From JAJDNW01 sp039714495 (lineage in GTDB: Bacteria > Desulfobacterota > Desulfobacteria > Desulfobacterales > B30-G6), in assembly GCA_039714495.1 (NCBI GenBank), contig JBDLJD010000005.1, positions 1 to 57,108 of the forward strand: DNA of 57,108 nucleotides, in the 5' to 3' direction. The notes beneath the pieces are model-generated. The model did not search any database, was not told the origin of the DNA, and saw only the letters and a list, made by a program, of their open reading frames with translations. The stretch's first letter is position 1. Every line of letters begins with the position of its first letter. The position numbers were made by a program, and so were the translations under genes. This document shows positions 1 to 8,211 of the stretch, in pieces.

Positions 1-948
1 GTCGATGTTTCGGGATCATACCGGGAGGCTGTCCGGCAGACGGCCCGGCTGTTTTTCAACGGCATTATATCCGGGAAAGATCTACCTGACCCTCTTTTCT
101 CGCTGACTGATCTGGCCGGCGTCAAACAGGCCGGCGGGTTGAACAATGACTGGGAACTCACCTATCACGTGCTTACCCTGCTCATGACGCAAATCGAAAC
201 ACCCCCGGAAAGCCCCCATAGAGAAGGGTGGGCCTGCCATGAAAATCTGATGCCCCGCTGTGATGTAAAAGAACTGTCCGCTTACTTGAAATCATCAGTG
301 ACACCCCTTGCCGACCTTGAAAAACAACATTCAGACAAGACCGATTCCTGGATCGAATATCTGTCCACTGGTGATGTGGGTACGGGCAACATTATCAAAC
401 AGATATTCCAGGAGCTTTACCTTGGGGGAGATCTTTTCAGACAAACCTATGGTTTTGCTCCGAGAATCCACGACCGCAAGGGACTCATCGACAGGGAAGC
501 CCTCCTTATTCCGGCATCAACTATCAAACGCCTGGCAGAAACACACAGGCTGGCCCTGGCCACTGGCCGGCCGCGTTCCGAAGCCGAACATGCTCTGAAC
601 CGGTTCAACCTGCAGACGCATTTTAAAATTACCTATACCCTGGATGAGTGCCTGACTGAAGAGGAAAAAGTCTATGAAAAGAGCGGTGAAGTCCTACACT
701 TGAGCAAACCCCACCCGTTCATGCTGGATGCGATTGTTCAAAATTGTTCAGAAAAATTAAGGGGTTTCTATTATGTGGGCGATATGCCCGATGATATGAT
801 GGCCGCTGCAAACTCGACCCACGCCTTCAAGGGCGTTGGCATCCTGCATTCCTCTCCGCATAAACAGTCCCTGAAACAGCGTCTTGTCCAAGCCGGTGCC
901 GACATCATTCTCGAAGATGCCGATGAATTAATGAACTATTTCAGCTGA
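1..948 (+). CDS. HAD-superfamily phosphatase, 5' end outside the window
   Basis: The frame is open from the first base, so the true start lies upstream; 315 residues are visible. The first residues (VDVSGSYREAV) resemble the stretch immediately after the nucleophile motif of HAD proteins, so probably only a few residues are missing. Later motifs agree: the Thr of LALATGRPRSE (motif II), the Lys of LSKPHP (motif III) and the acidic GDMPDD (motif IV). The protein is therefore most likely a soluble Mg-dependent phosphohydrolase; the substrate cannot be read from sequence. It resembles HAD proteins sometimes linked to histidinol-phosphate aminotransferase-like genes, and such a gene lies 1.6 kb away, which is only suggestive. 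It converges on the next gene and their 3' ends overlap by 8 bp. Confidence 0.8.
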   Translation, partial: VDVSGSYREAVRQTARLFFNGIISGKDLPDPLFSLTDLAGVKQAGGLNNDWELTYHVLTLLMTQIETPPESPHREGWACHENLMPRCDVKELSAYLKSSVTPLADLEKQHSDKTDSWIEYLSTGDVGTGNIIKQIFQELYLGGDLFRQTYGFAPRIHDRKGLIDREALLIPASTIKRLAETHRLALATGRPRSEAEHALNRFNLQTHFKITYTLDECLTEEEKVYEKSGEVLHLSKPHPFMLDAIVQNCSEKLRGFYYVGDMPDDMMAAANSTHAFKGVGILHSSPHKQSLKQRLVQAGADIILEDADELMNYFS

Positions 949-1606
949 CATCTGAATCAGCTTGCTCGCCCACAGCGTCGCGTGCTGCCTCCTGGAGAAG
1001 GAGGGCTTGTTCTTCCTTAAGGTTTGCCAATATCTTCCCTTCCCTTTCTACGATACCGCTCAAACCAATGGGGTTGTCTTTACATATCAGCGCATAAAAT
1101 ACACAGGCTGTTAAATAGGCACCGGCCTTGCCGGCATGTCGTCCATCCCTGTGAAAAAGATTTTCACAAGCCGGCTGCGCCAGTGTCGATTCCCAGGCTC
1201 TTCCAACAGGTGCGAGCATAGCTCCGCAGGCCTGGGCAATATCCTGATAGGTCTTGCTAATGACGGTCTGATCCCGATTTTTCCCCCTGGCAGCCCAGGT
1301 CATAAAAAAAACGGTTCGGGCGCCAGAATCGCGGATGACCTTGTTAAACCGAAGCGCATGACCATGCATGGATGCTCTATCTTCCAGGGCACCCCGGCTG
1401 CGTTCCTGGAGCACCACATGGGTCCATCGGCCTTTTTCGATAAGATCCCGTGCTTCAGAGCGCTTCCAGTGCCATGCAAGGCCTGCTCCCTCGCCAATGG
1501 ACTGTTCCGTTATGACCGTTCTTCCCTTGAGCCGCGCCAACCCGGTAAGCAACTGCGGCATGTAATGCAGGTAGGTATGGCTGTTGCCGATGAAGAGAAT
1601 GCGCAT
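941..1606 (-). CDS. SGNH/GDSL-like hydrolase, 221 aa
   Basis: Probable cytoplasmic esterase or acyl hydrolase of the SGNH fold. The N-terminal beta strand ends in GNSHT (residues 7-11), where the Ser would be the nucleophile. A C-terminal DGRH (154-157) supplies the Asp/His pair of block V, and VVLQE (about 64-68) fits a middle block. I chose the ATG at 1606 (MRILFIGNSHTY); a longer reading to 1654 would add 16 residues encoded by the adjacent inverted repeat and is unlikely. No strong ribosome binding site is visible. No signal peptide is seen. The substrate is unknown. Confidence 0.65.
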   Translation of the reverse strand: MRILFIGNSHTYLHYMPQLLTGLARLKGRTVITEQSIGEGAGLAWHWKRSEARDLIEKGRWTHVVLQERSRGALEDRASMHGHALRFNKVIRDSGARTVFFMTWAARGKNRDQTVISKTYQDIAQACGAMLAPVGRAWESTLAQPACENLFHRDGRHAGKAGAYLTACVFYALICKDNPIGLSGIVEREGKILANLKEEQALLLQEAARDAVGEQADSDVS

Positions 1607-1625
1607 AGGTATAAAATAAAAATCA

Positions 1626-1705
1626 ATCACGAAAACACGAAACTTGAAAAACACGAAATTTAATCTGGTCCTTTTCGCGATTTCACACTTTCGTGCTTTC
1701 GTGAT
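1626..1705. repeat. Inverted repeat with CACGAAA units
   Basis: The arms at 1626-1642 and 1689-1705 are 17 nt long and match at 16 positions when one is reverse complemented. The intervening bases carry a further CACGAAA unit. It lies between the SGNH-like gene and gph, both on the minus strand. It looks like a short dispersed palindromic repeat or stem-loop; no transposase is nearby. Confidence 0.6.
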
Positions 1706-1734
1706 GAGAGTTATTTCCTTTGCCTGTTCGCTCT

Positions 1735-2403
1735 TTAGACGTTCAAGCTATTGTTAAAGATTTTTAATACGTCCATAGGATTGCGGGCGAGGAATTGGCA
1801 GCCGTTTTCCAGGAGCTCTTCATCGGGACGAAATCCCCACGATGCACCCACAGGCAGCATGCCGGCTGCGACAGCGGTCTGCATGTCCACGCCGGAGTCA
1901 CCGATGAACACTATTTCGGAAGGGGCAACGCCCATATCATGGGCAATGGCCAGGGCACTGTCCGGGGCTGGTTTTTTAGGATAACGGCTGCTTTGGCCCA
2001 TAACTTGATCAAAACACGATCTATCCAGCAACTTCTCCACACACAGAGCCGTAAATGCATGGGGTTTGTTGCTGCACACCGCCATTATGACACCCTTTTG
2101 CACAAGGCAGTCTAATAGTTCCGGTATGCCTTTGTAGGGTTTGGTCTTAACGTCCCAAGCATTGGCGTAGTCTTTTTTGAATGCGTTCTGAAAACGTTCC
2201 ACTGATTCGTCTGAACGTTCGTTTTCAGGCAGCGCCCTTTTGACGAGCATCCGGCTTCCATCTCCGACAAAAAATCGATAGGATTCCAGCGCATGGGATG
2301 GAAAGCCCCTGGCAGACAGTACGCGGTTGACCGAATCGGCGATATCCTCTAGCGTGGCGAACAGAGTCCCATCCAGATCGAATATGGCAGTTTTAAAAGA
2401 CAC
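1735..2403 (-). CDS. gph: Phosphoglycolate phosphatase-like HAD hydrolase, 222 aa
   Basis: All HAD motifs are present: DLDGT with nucleophile D9 and acid/base D11, SNK at 111-113, the Lys of KKPAPDS (about 153) and GDSGVDMQ from 168. The helical cap after motif I and the 222-residue length fit the Gph family, which hydrolyses 2-phosphoglycolate or related small phosphates in the cytoplasm. The start is GTG at 2403, behind a GAGGA-type ribosome binding site. The gene sits downstream of an aminotransferase gene but is separated from it by a likely terminator. The exact substrate is uncertain, since close relatives include pyrophosphatases and other sugar-phosphate phosphatases. Confidence 0.75.
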   Translation of the reverse strand: MSFKTAIFDLDGTLFATLEDIADSVNRVLSARGFPSHALESYRFFVGDGSRMLVKRALPENERSDESVERFQNAFKKDYANAWDVKTKPYKGIPELLDCLVQKGVIMAVCSNKPHAFTALCVEKLLDRSCFDQVMGQSSRYPKKPAPDSALAIAHDMGVAPSEIVFIGDSGVDMQTAVAAGMLPVGASWGFRPDEELLENGCQFLARNPMDVLKIFNNSLNV

Positions 2404-2452
2404 CTTTTGTATTCCTCAAGTTCTCCCTTACGTTTGTAAACACAAAACCGAT

Positions 2453-2491
2453 GACACCCCGGTCGGAAACGATCTGTCCAACCGGGGTGTC
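2453..2491 (-). terminator. Rho-independent-like terminator after the aminotransferase gene
   Basis: There is a perfect 11-bp stem (GACACCCCGGT at 2453-2463 pairing with 2481-2491) with a 17-nt loop. Read on the minus strand it is followed by a T-rich run (ATCGGTTTTGTGTTT). It lies 31 nt after the stop of the aminotransferase gene and before gph. Confidence 0.65.
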
Positions 2492-2521
2492 AATACTACC
2501 AAAGCCTGTCAATATCGGGAC

Positions 2522-3610
2522 TCATCCGAAGTAGGCCCGGATGAACGTCAGGAAACGTTCGTTTTCCTCATCCTTGCCCGGTGTGACACGAAAAAAGCCG
2601 TTCTTTCCATGCAGTTCACCGATTTTTTTCAGATAAATATTCTCATCAAGGGCGGCTTTTAAAATCTCCGCCGTCGTTTTACCCGTCATGCTCCCATCGA
2701 TCAGCATATAATTACCGTTCGCCGGATACGGTTTCAGCCCCAGTTTTTTCAATTCATCCGAAAAGATGGCCATCCACTTGTTGTTATGTTCCACCTTTGC
2801 CTTGACTTCACCCGGGTTGTCGATGATGGCTTCGGCAGCCGCCGCCGACATCCGGCTCACGTTCCAGGGCAGAAACATGCGGTTAAAGGCGGCGATCATC
2901 TCTTCGGAACCCAACACAAATCCGAACCGGATACCGGCAAATCCGTATGCCTTGGAAAATGTCACCGATAGAAACACATGGGGATATTTTTCAATGAGAG
3001 CCGCTTTTGACGGCCGGTCCGGATTGTAATCCAGGTAGGCTTCATCCACGCAAAGGGGGACTCCTGTTTCACAAAACCGAATGAGGTCTTTATCTTCGAT
3101 GAAGACCCCGGTGGGGTTATTGGGGTTGATGATCAGCATCAATTTCGTGCGTTCATTGATGGCGTTGAGCATGCCATCCACGTCGTACTGCAGATCATCT
3201 TCTCTCACAGGAATCTGAACGACCTTGGCATTGCAGAGCTCGGCCCTGGTCAGGAACAGCTCAAAGGTTGGATGTGACAGGATAAACTCATCCTGGGGAT
3301 GCAAAAACAGGCGCATCATGGTGTCGATGGTATCCGAAGAACCGTTGCACAGGGCCACATTATCCGGGCCCAGACCATACATCTTACCAATTTTAGTTCT
3401 CAGGTGTAAGAAACTATCTGGATACCAGTTGCCTTCCCGAAGGGCGTTTGCGACCCCTTCGATAACCTTTTCCGAGGGGGGAATGGGGTTTTCATTGAGC
3501 ATCAGGCGGGCATTTTGCGGGTTATCCATTGCCTGATCTAAAATGCCCACATTGTATTCCCTGGCGGTGTACAACCAGGGGACAAACCAGTCTTTGAGTT
3601 CTTTTTTCAT
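2522..3610 (-). CDS. HisC-like PLP aminotransferase, 362 aa
   Basis: This is a fold-type I pyridoxal-phosphate aminotransferase of the histidinol-phosphate aminotransferase group. Visible are the substrate loop LNENPIPPS (39-47), NPNNPTG (162-168), the PLP-contacting Asp in CVDEAY (189), the Schiff-base Lys220 in TFSKAYG, and the following arginine region AGIRFGF. The ATG at 3610 follows a clear AGGAG site. A second, more typical hisC lies at 52334-53458 next to cmk, so this copy probably has another substrate. Its neighbours (alanine dehydrogenase, transaldolase-like protein, a kinase, a GntR regulator) suggest a catabolic role, perhaps with alanine as amino acceptor product; that is inference. 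Confidence 0.8.
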   Translation of the reverse strand: MKKELKDWFVPWLYTAREYNVGILDQAMDNPQNARLMLNENPIPPSEKVIEGVANALREGNWYPDSFLHLRTKIGKMYGLGPDNVALCNGSSDTIDTMMRLFLHPQDEFILSHPTFELFLTRAELCNAKVVQIPVREDDLQYDVDGMLNAINERTKLMLIINPNNPTGVFIEDKDLIRFCETGVPLCVDEAYLDYNPDRPSKAALIEKYPHVFLSVTFSKAYGFAGIRFGFVLGSEEMIAAFNRMFLPWNVSRMSAAAAEAIIDNPGEVKAKVEHNNKWMAIFSDELKKLGLKPYPANGNYMLIDGSMTGKTTAEILKAALDENIYLKKIGELHGKNGFFRVTPGKDEENERFLTFIRAYFG

Positions 3611-3698
3611 TTTTTTCTCCTTTCGGTTTTTAACATCCTTTATATATTTAAGCGTTTAAAGTTTACTTTTTACCACGATATTCGCATTGATCACACCG

Positions 3699-4811
3699 TT
3701 AAAGAACAGTATCCAGCGGTACATATTCCAGGCCGAAAGCCTCGGCAACACCCTTGTAGGTAACCTTGCCGTCGATGATGTTCATCCCCTTGGCCAAATC
3801 CGCATGCTCTTTCACCGCTTTTTTATATCCTTTATCCGCCAGCAACAGCGCATAGGGCAGCGTGGCATTGGTCAGCGCTATGGTGGAAGTCATGGAAACC
3901 GCACCGGGCATGTTGGCCACACAGTAGTGAATGATGCCGTCTACTTCGTATATGGGATCGTCATGGGTGGTAGCTTTGGCGGTCTCGACACATCCGCCCT
4001 GGTCGATGGCCACGTCCACGATTACCGAGCCCTTCTTCATGCCGGAGAGCATTTCCCTGGTGATCAGTTTGGGTGCCATGGCACCGGGGATCAGCACTCC
4101 TCCCACCACGAGATCTGCATCCGCCAGCAGGTTCCGCAGGATAGCCGGGTTGGAGGCAATGGGAAAACAGTTTTTGGGCATCACGTCGGAAAGATACCGT
4201 AGTCGTTCGAGGTTGGTATCCAGAAGGTAGACTTTAGCGCCCATGCCACAGGCCATTTTGGCCGCATTGGTTCCGACAATACCACCGCCGATCACTACAA
4301 CGGTACCCGGATTCACCCCGGGAACACCGCTGAGCAGCACGCCCTTGCCGCCGTAGGTTTTCTCCAGATATTTAGCGCCTTCCTGGATGGCCATGCGGCC
4401 GGCGACTTCACTCATGGGCGTCAACAACGGCAAGGAGCGGTCCGCTTTCTCGACGGTTTCATAGGCAACAGCGATACTTTTGCTGTCTATGATGGCCCGG
4501 GTCAGCTCTTCGGCTGCCGCAAAGTGAAAATAGGTAAAAAGGAGTTGCCCCTCCCGGATCAGATCATATTCCACCGGCAGGGGCTCTTTTACCTTCATCA
4601 CCATTTCACACGCGTCGTAGACGGCCTTGGCCGAATCGGCAATGGCCGCCCCGGCGTTGACATAGGCTTCATCAGAGAAACCGGACCCTTCCCCGGCCGT
4701 GGTTTCGACACTGATCGAATGACCATGTGCGACCATCTGCTCAACTCCCGCCGGCGTCATGGCGACACGGTTTTCCTTTATCTTGATCTCTTTCAATACG
4801 CCTATTTGCAT
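3699..4811 (-). CDS. ald: Alanine dehydrogenase, 370 aa
   Basis: NAD-dependent enzyme catalysing the reversible oxidative deamination of L-alanine to pyruvate and ammonia in the cytoplasm. The N-terminus MQIGVLKEIKIKENRVAMTPAG is the family signature, with substrate-binding Arg. The Rossmann motif VVVIGGGIVGTNAA sits near residue 170, followed by MACGMGAKVYLLD. The length of about 370 is standard. A good AAGGAG site precedes the ATG at 4811. It lies 45 bp downstream of the transaldolase-like gene on the same strand and 88 bp upstream of the HisC-like aminotransferase, so the three probably form one transcription unit under the GntR-type operator near 6107. Confidence 0.93.
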   Translation of the reverse strand: MQIGVLKEIKIKENRVAMTPAGVEQMVAHGHSISVETTAGEGSGFSDEAYVNAGAAIADSAKAVYDACEMVMKVKEPLPVEYDLIREGQLLFTYFHFAAAEELTRAIIDSKSIAVAYETVEKADRSLPLLTPMSEVAGRMAIQEGAKYLEKTYGGKGVLLSGVPGVNPGTVVVIGGGIVGTNAAKMACGMGAKVYLLDTNLERLRYLSDVMPKNCFPIASNPAILRNLLADADLVVGGVLIPGAMAPKLITREMLSGMKKGSVIVDVAIDQGGCVETAKATTHDDPIYEVDGIIHYCVANMPGAVSMTSTIALTNATLPYALLLADKGYKKAVKEHADLAKGMNIIDGKVTYKGVAEAFGLEYVPLDTVL

Positions 4812-4856
4812 GACAATCTCCTTTGGTTAGGTTTTTTTCAAATAATGCAAATTGAT

Positions 4857-6047
4857 TTACAGACAGTTACCGGCGAATGACACCATCTCCTCGGTTGCCT
4901 TGGAGAACTGTTCGGCCGTACGCTGCAGGGCCGGATGGGTGTTGTATTCATCACGGGTGTAGCCGTCCACTGCATACCCCCTCTCGAAATAGGGAATACG
5001 CATGAGCTTGTCCAGCACATCTTTGGGTGTTTCCGCGTGGATGCGGTCTGCCTCGAATACGATATCCTTTTCACCTTCAAAATTCATCACGGCATCGATG
5101 AATGACGGTGGGCAGGTGACCACCACAGACGCCCCGGTTTTTTCCTCGAGATGCCAGATGCGTTTCTTGCCGTTCACGGAGGGGCCAATTTTAAGTGAAC
5201 ACGACAGCATCTTACTGGGCAGATTGTTGTCTTCAAGATATTTATACGCCTTTTTAAAGATGGCCAGTTCCGCCTGCCGTACCTCTCCTTCAGACAGCTC
5301 GATACCCTGTTCCGCGGCCGCATCCCGCAAACCACCAAGGTCCCCGAAGCGGCCTTCCATATGGGTGATCACGGACCGCCATTTGCTCAGGTCAACACCG
5401 TTCTTTTTGGCCCTCTCAAGCCCTTTTTTCACGGATTCGGCGCAATCTACCAACTGGGGCAGAATAAATGACAGGGTATTATTGGTTGAAATGCCTCTGG
5501 CGGTCAGTTCTTCGATCACCTCATACCCCTCCCCGGAACCAGGAATCTTGATCATGACATTGGGATTGATGGAGGCGATATCCAGTGCCTGTTCCAGCAT
5601 CGCGTTTTTATCAAAAACACTACGGGGATCGGTCTGTCCTGACAGGTAACCTTCCTTAAATCCGCTTTTTTCGAATAGAGGCAAATACGTGTCAGACCCC
5701 CGTTTTACCACCTCACGGTAGAGGCTCCAGAACAGCGCTTCTTTGTCAATATCCGGGTTTTCGGCAATAATATCCTTGGCCACCTTTTCCCAGAAAGCGG
5801 GGTCATCATTAATCGCCTGCAGCGAAAGTGCTGGGTTAGTGGTAACACCCCGGAACAACTGGGTTTCCGGTGATTTTTTATCATACATACGATCAAACTG
5901 GGCCTGCATGATCTCCCGGTTTTCCGGGGTTGCCTTGTCCAGCATCTTGCGGCACCAGTTATCGAAAATCACCGGAGACGAATCCCACCAGATCTCCATT
6001 CCAGGACTGACTTCTACCAGTTTTTCTAGCAGGTTTTTCTTTTCCAT
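4857..6047 (-). CDS. Transaldolase-family protein, 396 aa
   Basis: The protein has class I aldolase features of transaldolases: GVTTNPALSLQA in the first third, the Schiff-base Lys in NVMIKIPGSGEG (middle), and STNNTLSFILPQ just after it. It is longer than the 220-residue and 320-residue transaldolases and carries an N-terminal region (IWWDSSPVIFDNWCRKML) and a C-terminal extension. An AAGGAGG site precedes the ATG at 6047. Canonical activity would move a dihydroxyacetone unit between sugar phosphates. In this neighbourhood a dedicated catabolic substrate is possible, but nothing in the sequence fixes it. It heads the likely unit with alanine dehydrogenase and the aminotransferase. Confidence 0.75.
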   Translation of the reverse strand: MEKKNLLEKLVEVSPGMEIWWDSSPVIFDNWCRKMLDKATPENREIMQAQFDRMYDKKSPETQLFRGVTTNPALSLQAINDDPAFWEKVAKDIIAENPDIDKEALFWSLYREVVKRGSDTYLPLFEKSGFKEGYLSGQTDPRSVFDKNAMLEQALDIASINPNVMIKIPGSGEGYEVIEELTARGISTNNTLSFILPQLVDCAESVKKGLERAKKNGVDLSKWRSVITHMEGRFGDLGGLRDAAAEQGIELSEGEVRQAELAIFKKAYKYLEDNNLPSKMLSCSLKIGPSVNGKKRIWHLEEKTGASVVVTCPPSFIDAVMNFEGEKDIVFEADRIHAETPKDVLDKLMRIPYFERGYAVDGYTRDEYNTHPALQRTAEQFSKATEEMVSFAGNCL

Positions 6048-6106
6048 CGGTTTCCTCCTTAAAGCAACATTTTAAAAATTGGTGTTAGATGTATGAAACT
6101 TATTTT

Positions 6107-6126
6107 ATAGTTGTTTATGCAACTAT
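6107..6126. promoter_or_regulatory. Probable GntR operator upstream of the transaldolase gene
   Basis: A perfect palindrome, ATAGTTG-N6-CAACTAT, lies between the GntR gene and the transaldolase gene, 60 bp before the latter's start. An 18-bp stretch covering part of it (6113-6130) recurs exactly, in opposite orientation, at 8180-8197 near the kinase gene. The pairing of both sites with the intervening GntR gene makes this the likely binding site of that regulator (inference). Confidence 0.55.
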
Positions 6127-6131
6127 GGGGT

Positions 6132-6893
6132 TCACTGGGTCAGGTGGTACTGGCCCAGTTCCACTTCAAAGCTGTACTTGTCTCCCCTGAAGTAACAGCA
6201 GAGCACTTCAACCGGGAGGTTACGATCGTTGTAGGTCACGCTTTCCATGTACAGGGCAGCGCTGTTGGTGCGTAACCCGAGCAGCCCGGCAATTTTCTTG
6301 TTGAGGTTTACGGCCCGAATGATCTTCTCGCTTCTAGTCAGGGCCACACCAAATTTTTTAGTAAAAACCTCGTACATGGAACCGGTCAGGTCCATTTCCA
6401 GAATACCATCGAAAAGATCGACGGGCAGATATGTTTCCTCATAGATCAAAGGAATGTTGTCACCGGACCTGAGCCGTCGGACAGCAATGACTCGGCTGTC
6501 ATCATTCAAAGCCAAACTTTGGCCTACGTTCTTGCGAGGCTTTTCATATCCCTTATCCAGCACGCGTGTATTTTCCAGGACACCCGTCTGATACAACTCC
6601 TGCCCGAAACTGGAAATACGGTTCAGCTTGTGCCGCAGAGCAACAGGTCTAGACGCGGTAACAAATGTGCCCAGTCCTTTGGCCTTTTTTAACATTCCTT
6701 TGTCAATTAACTCGCCGATGGCCTGTCTGAGCGTATTGCGGCTAACGCTGCAGATCTGGGACAGCTCGATTTCCGAGGGTATTTTTTCTCCGGTTTGATA
6801 CCTTCCCATCATAATCGATTCCTGGAGCCAGGAGCTGATTTGAAGATATTTGGGGATCGGATTATTGGGATCGACGATTTTCAATGTTGGCAA
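6132..6893 (-). CDS. GntR-family regulator (HutC/UTRA type), 253 aa
   Basis: An N-terminal winged helix-turn-helix (about residues 10-75) shows the GntR pattern: IPKYLQISSWLQESI, then GEKIPSEIELSQICSVSRNTLRQAIGELIDKGML and the wing KGLGTFV. The rest is a UTRA ligand domain (RLRSGDNIPLIYEETYLP, ending in the VEVLCCYFRGDKYSFEVEL strand). It would be a cytoplasmic, ligand-responsive repressor or activator. The given start is TTG at 6893; a TTG at 6884 has better spacing from the AGGA site and is a real alternative. The gene is flanked by two copies of a palindromic site, which suggests control of the kinase and transaldolase units. The ligand is unknown. Confidence 0.88.
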   Translation of the reverse strand: MPTLKIVDPNNPIPKYLQISSWLQESIMMGRYQTGEKIPSEIELSQICSVSRNTLRQAIGELIDKGMLKKAKGLGTFVTASRPVALRHKLNRISSFGQELYQTGVLENTRVLDKGYEKPRKNVGQSLALNDDSRVIAVRRLRSGDNIPLIYEETYLPVDLFDGILEMDLTGSMYEVFTKKFGVALTRSEKIIRAVNLNKKIAGLLGLRTNSAALYMESVTYNDRNLPVEVLCCYFRGDKYSFEVELGQYHLTQ

Positions 6894-6958
6894 TTCCTAA
6901 AATTACAATGATCTTTCTCTAAAGACTTTATAGTATCAGTTTAATCGTCTACTGTTAT

Positions 6959-6974
6959 AGATGTATAGACATCT
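6959..6974. promoter_or_regulatory. Short palindrome upstream of the GntR gene
   Basis: AGATGT-N4-ACATCT lies 66 bp before the GntR start, in an otherwise AT-rich gap between the kinase and GntR genes (6894-7126). It differs from the ATAGTTG-type palindrome. It may be an operator; there is no further support. Confidence 0.3.
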
Positions 6975-7126
6975 CACTACCGCAGCCTTTCCTATATAGC
7001 AACATAAATTTACCGGTCGACCCATTATTTATTAGACCCGGCCTGCTTGACCAAATATATGTCTTGGCTAATTATACGGATATCTCTGAATTATTCGGTA
7101 CTTACAGTTGTACGTACTAAGCTTCT

Positions 7127-8032
7127 TTACACGCCTTCAAGCCATGAGCTAAAATTGCGATTATAATAATTATCCCTGAAACGACTGTAGCGGCCTAGAC
7201 CGTAGGTATAAAAATCGAAATCGATCTTTGATATCCTGTCCTGAATCATGGCCCACTGGCACCACCACAAATCGGCGGTAAGCTGGTGTAACATCATCCG
7301 GCAGAATCTGTGGTGTTGATATTCGCCGCAGTAGGTTTCGATAATCAGCTTTTGTTGGGTGGGATTCAAAGGATGTTCGACGGCAAAATCTCCCAGGTCG
7401 AAATAGGGATCGTTCATACCCCCGTACTCCCAATCCAGTATCCACAATTGTCCATTCGGATCGACGATGAAGTTCTCCGACAGCAGGTCGTTGTGGCAGG
7501 CAGCGGGCGCTGGTTTATCGCGATCCATGGCCTTTTCGATCCTTTCCGAAATAGCCAGCATCCAAATGAAATCATCCGGGAAAAATGCGTTAACTTCTTT
7601 GGCCATGTCAATGTAGCGCCGTGTCATCTCAAAAACATTAGTTTCGGCCTGGAAAACCGCTTTATCATGCACCTGCTTTACGGCTGAAACGACCTTGACG
7701 ATATGTTCGTCATCAGCCACAAGTGTATCCGGGTGCAGAACTTCGCCTTCGATAAAGGTGATAACCGATGCATTCTCGGGCTTGACGACGCACAGAATTT
7801 CCGGTGAAGACCCTGTTTTTGCCGCGGCAATGGAACTGCTTATTTCAACTTCTCGGTCGATGAATGTTTCCGTACCGGCGCCTGGAATACGAAGCACGTA
7901 CTTTGTTCCATCCACCGTGCATGTATAATTGTGGTTGGTGATTCCACCGGAAAGAGGTTCGTACGCCACCTTTGTGGCGTCCCAAATGTTCACCTTTTTA
8001 ATGATTTCTTCTACAGATGCCACATTTCCCAT
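7127..8032 (-). CDS. Choline-kinase-like phosphotransferase (APH fold), 301 aa
   Basis: Small-molecule kinase with the aminoglycoside/choline kinase fold. The N-terminal lobe has LSGGITNHNYTC and YVLRIPG. The Brenner motif CHNDLLSENFI places the catalytic Asp at 182, and ILDWEYGG holds the metal-binding Asp at about 200, followed by DPYFDLGDFAVEH. This arrangement is typical of the choline/ethanolamine kinase subgroup rather than of resistance enzymes. A strong AAGGAGG site precedes the ATG at 8032. In this amine-catabolic neighbourhood the substrate could be an amino alcohol, but this is inference. It may share a transcript with the downstream GntR gene, although a 233-bp gap separates them. 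Confidence 0.75.
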   Translation of the reverse strand: MGNVASVEEIIKKVNIWDATKVAYEPLSGGITNHNYTCTVDGTKYVLRIPGAGTETFIDREVEISSSIAAAKTGSSPEILCVVKPENASVITFIEGEVLHPDTLVADDEHIVKVVSAVKQVHDKAVFQAETNVFEMTRRYIDMAKEVNAFFPDDFIWMLAISERIEKAMDRDKPAPAACHNDLLSENFIVDPNGQLWILDWEYGGMNDPYFDLGDFAVEHPLNPTQQKLIIETYCGEYQHHRFCRMMLHQLTADLWWCQWAMIQDRISKIDFDFYTYGLGRYSRFRDNYYNRNFSSWLEGV

Positions 8033-8179
8033 TTGCGTGCCTCCTTATAGTCACGTTTCAATAAAGTTGTTCATCCCCGGGGGGTTCACCCTGACCGACG
8101 CCATTGCACAATTTCATTTCAACGATCATGACCACGCATGCCTGGTCCCGCGTGGGTTTCCTCTCTTTGCATGCGATTT

Positions 8180-8204
8180 AACCCCATAGTTGCATAAACG
8201 ACAT
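8180..8204. promoter_or_regulatory. Second copy of the putative GntR site, upstream of the kinase gene
   Basis: The 18 bases CCCCATAGTTGCATAAAC at 8180-8197 are the exact reverse complement of 6113-6130. The half-site ATAGTTG is kept; the opposite half (CGACATAG) is degenerate compared with the perfect palindrome near 6107. The site is about 150 bp upstream of the kinase start and just beyond the stop of the flavoprotein gene. Confidence 0.5.
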
Positions 8205-8211
8205 AGTAATG

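Noticed and set aside
1607..1654. Extended start of the SGNH-like gene
   Set aside because: The added residues are encoded by the CACGAAA repeat and do not fit the family start.
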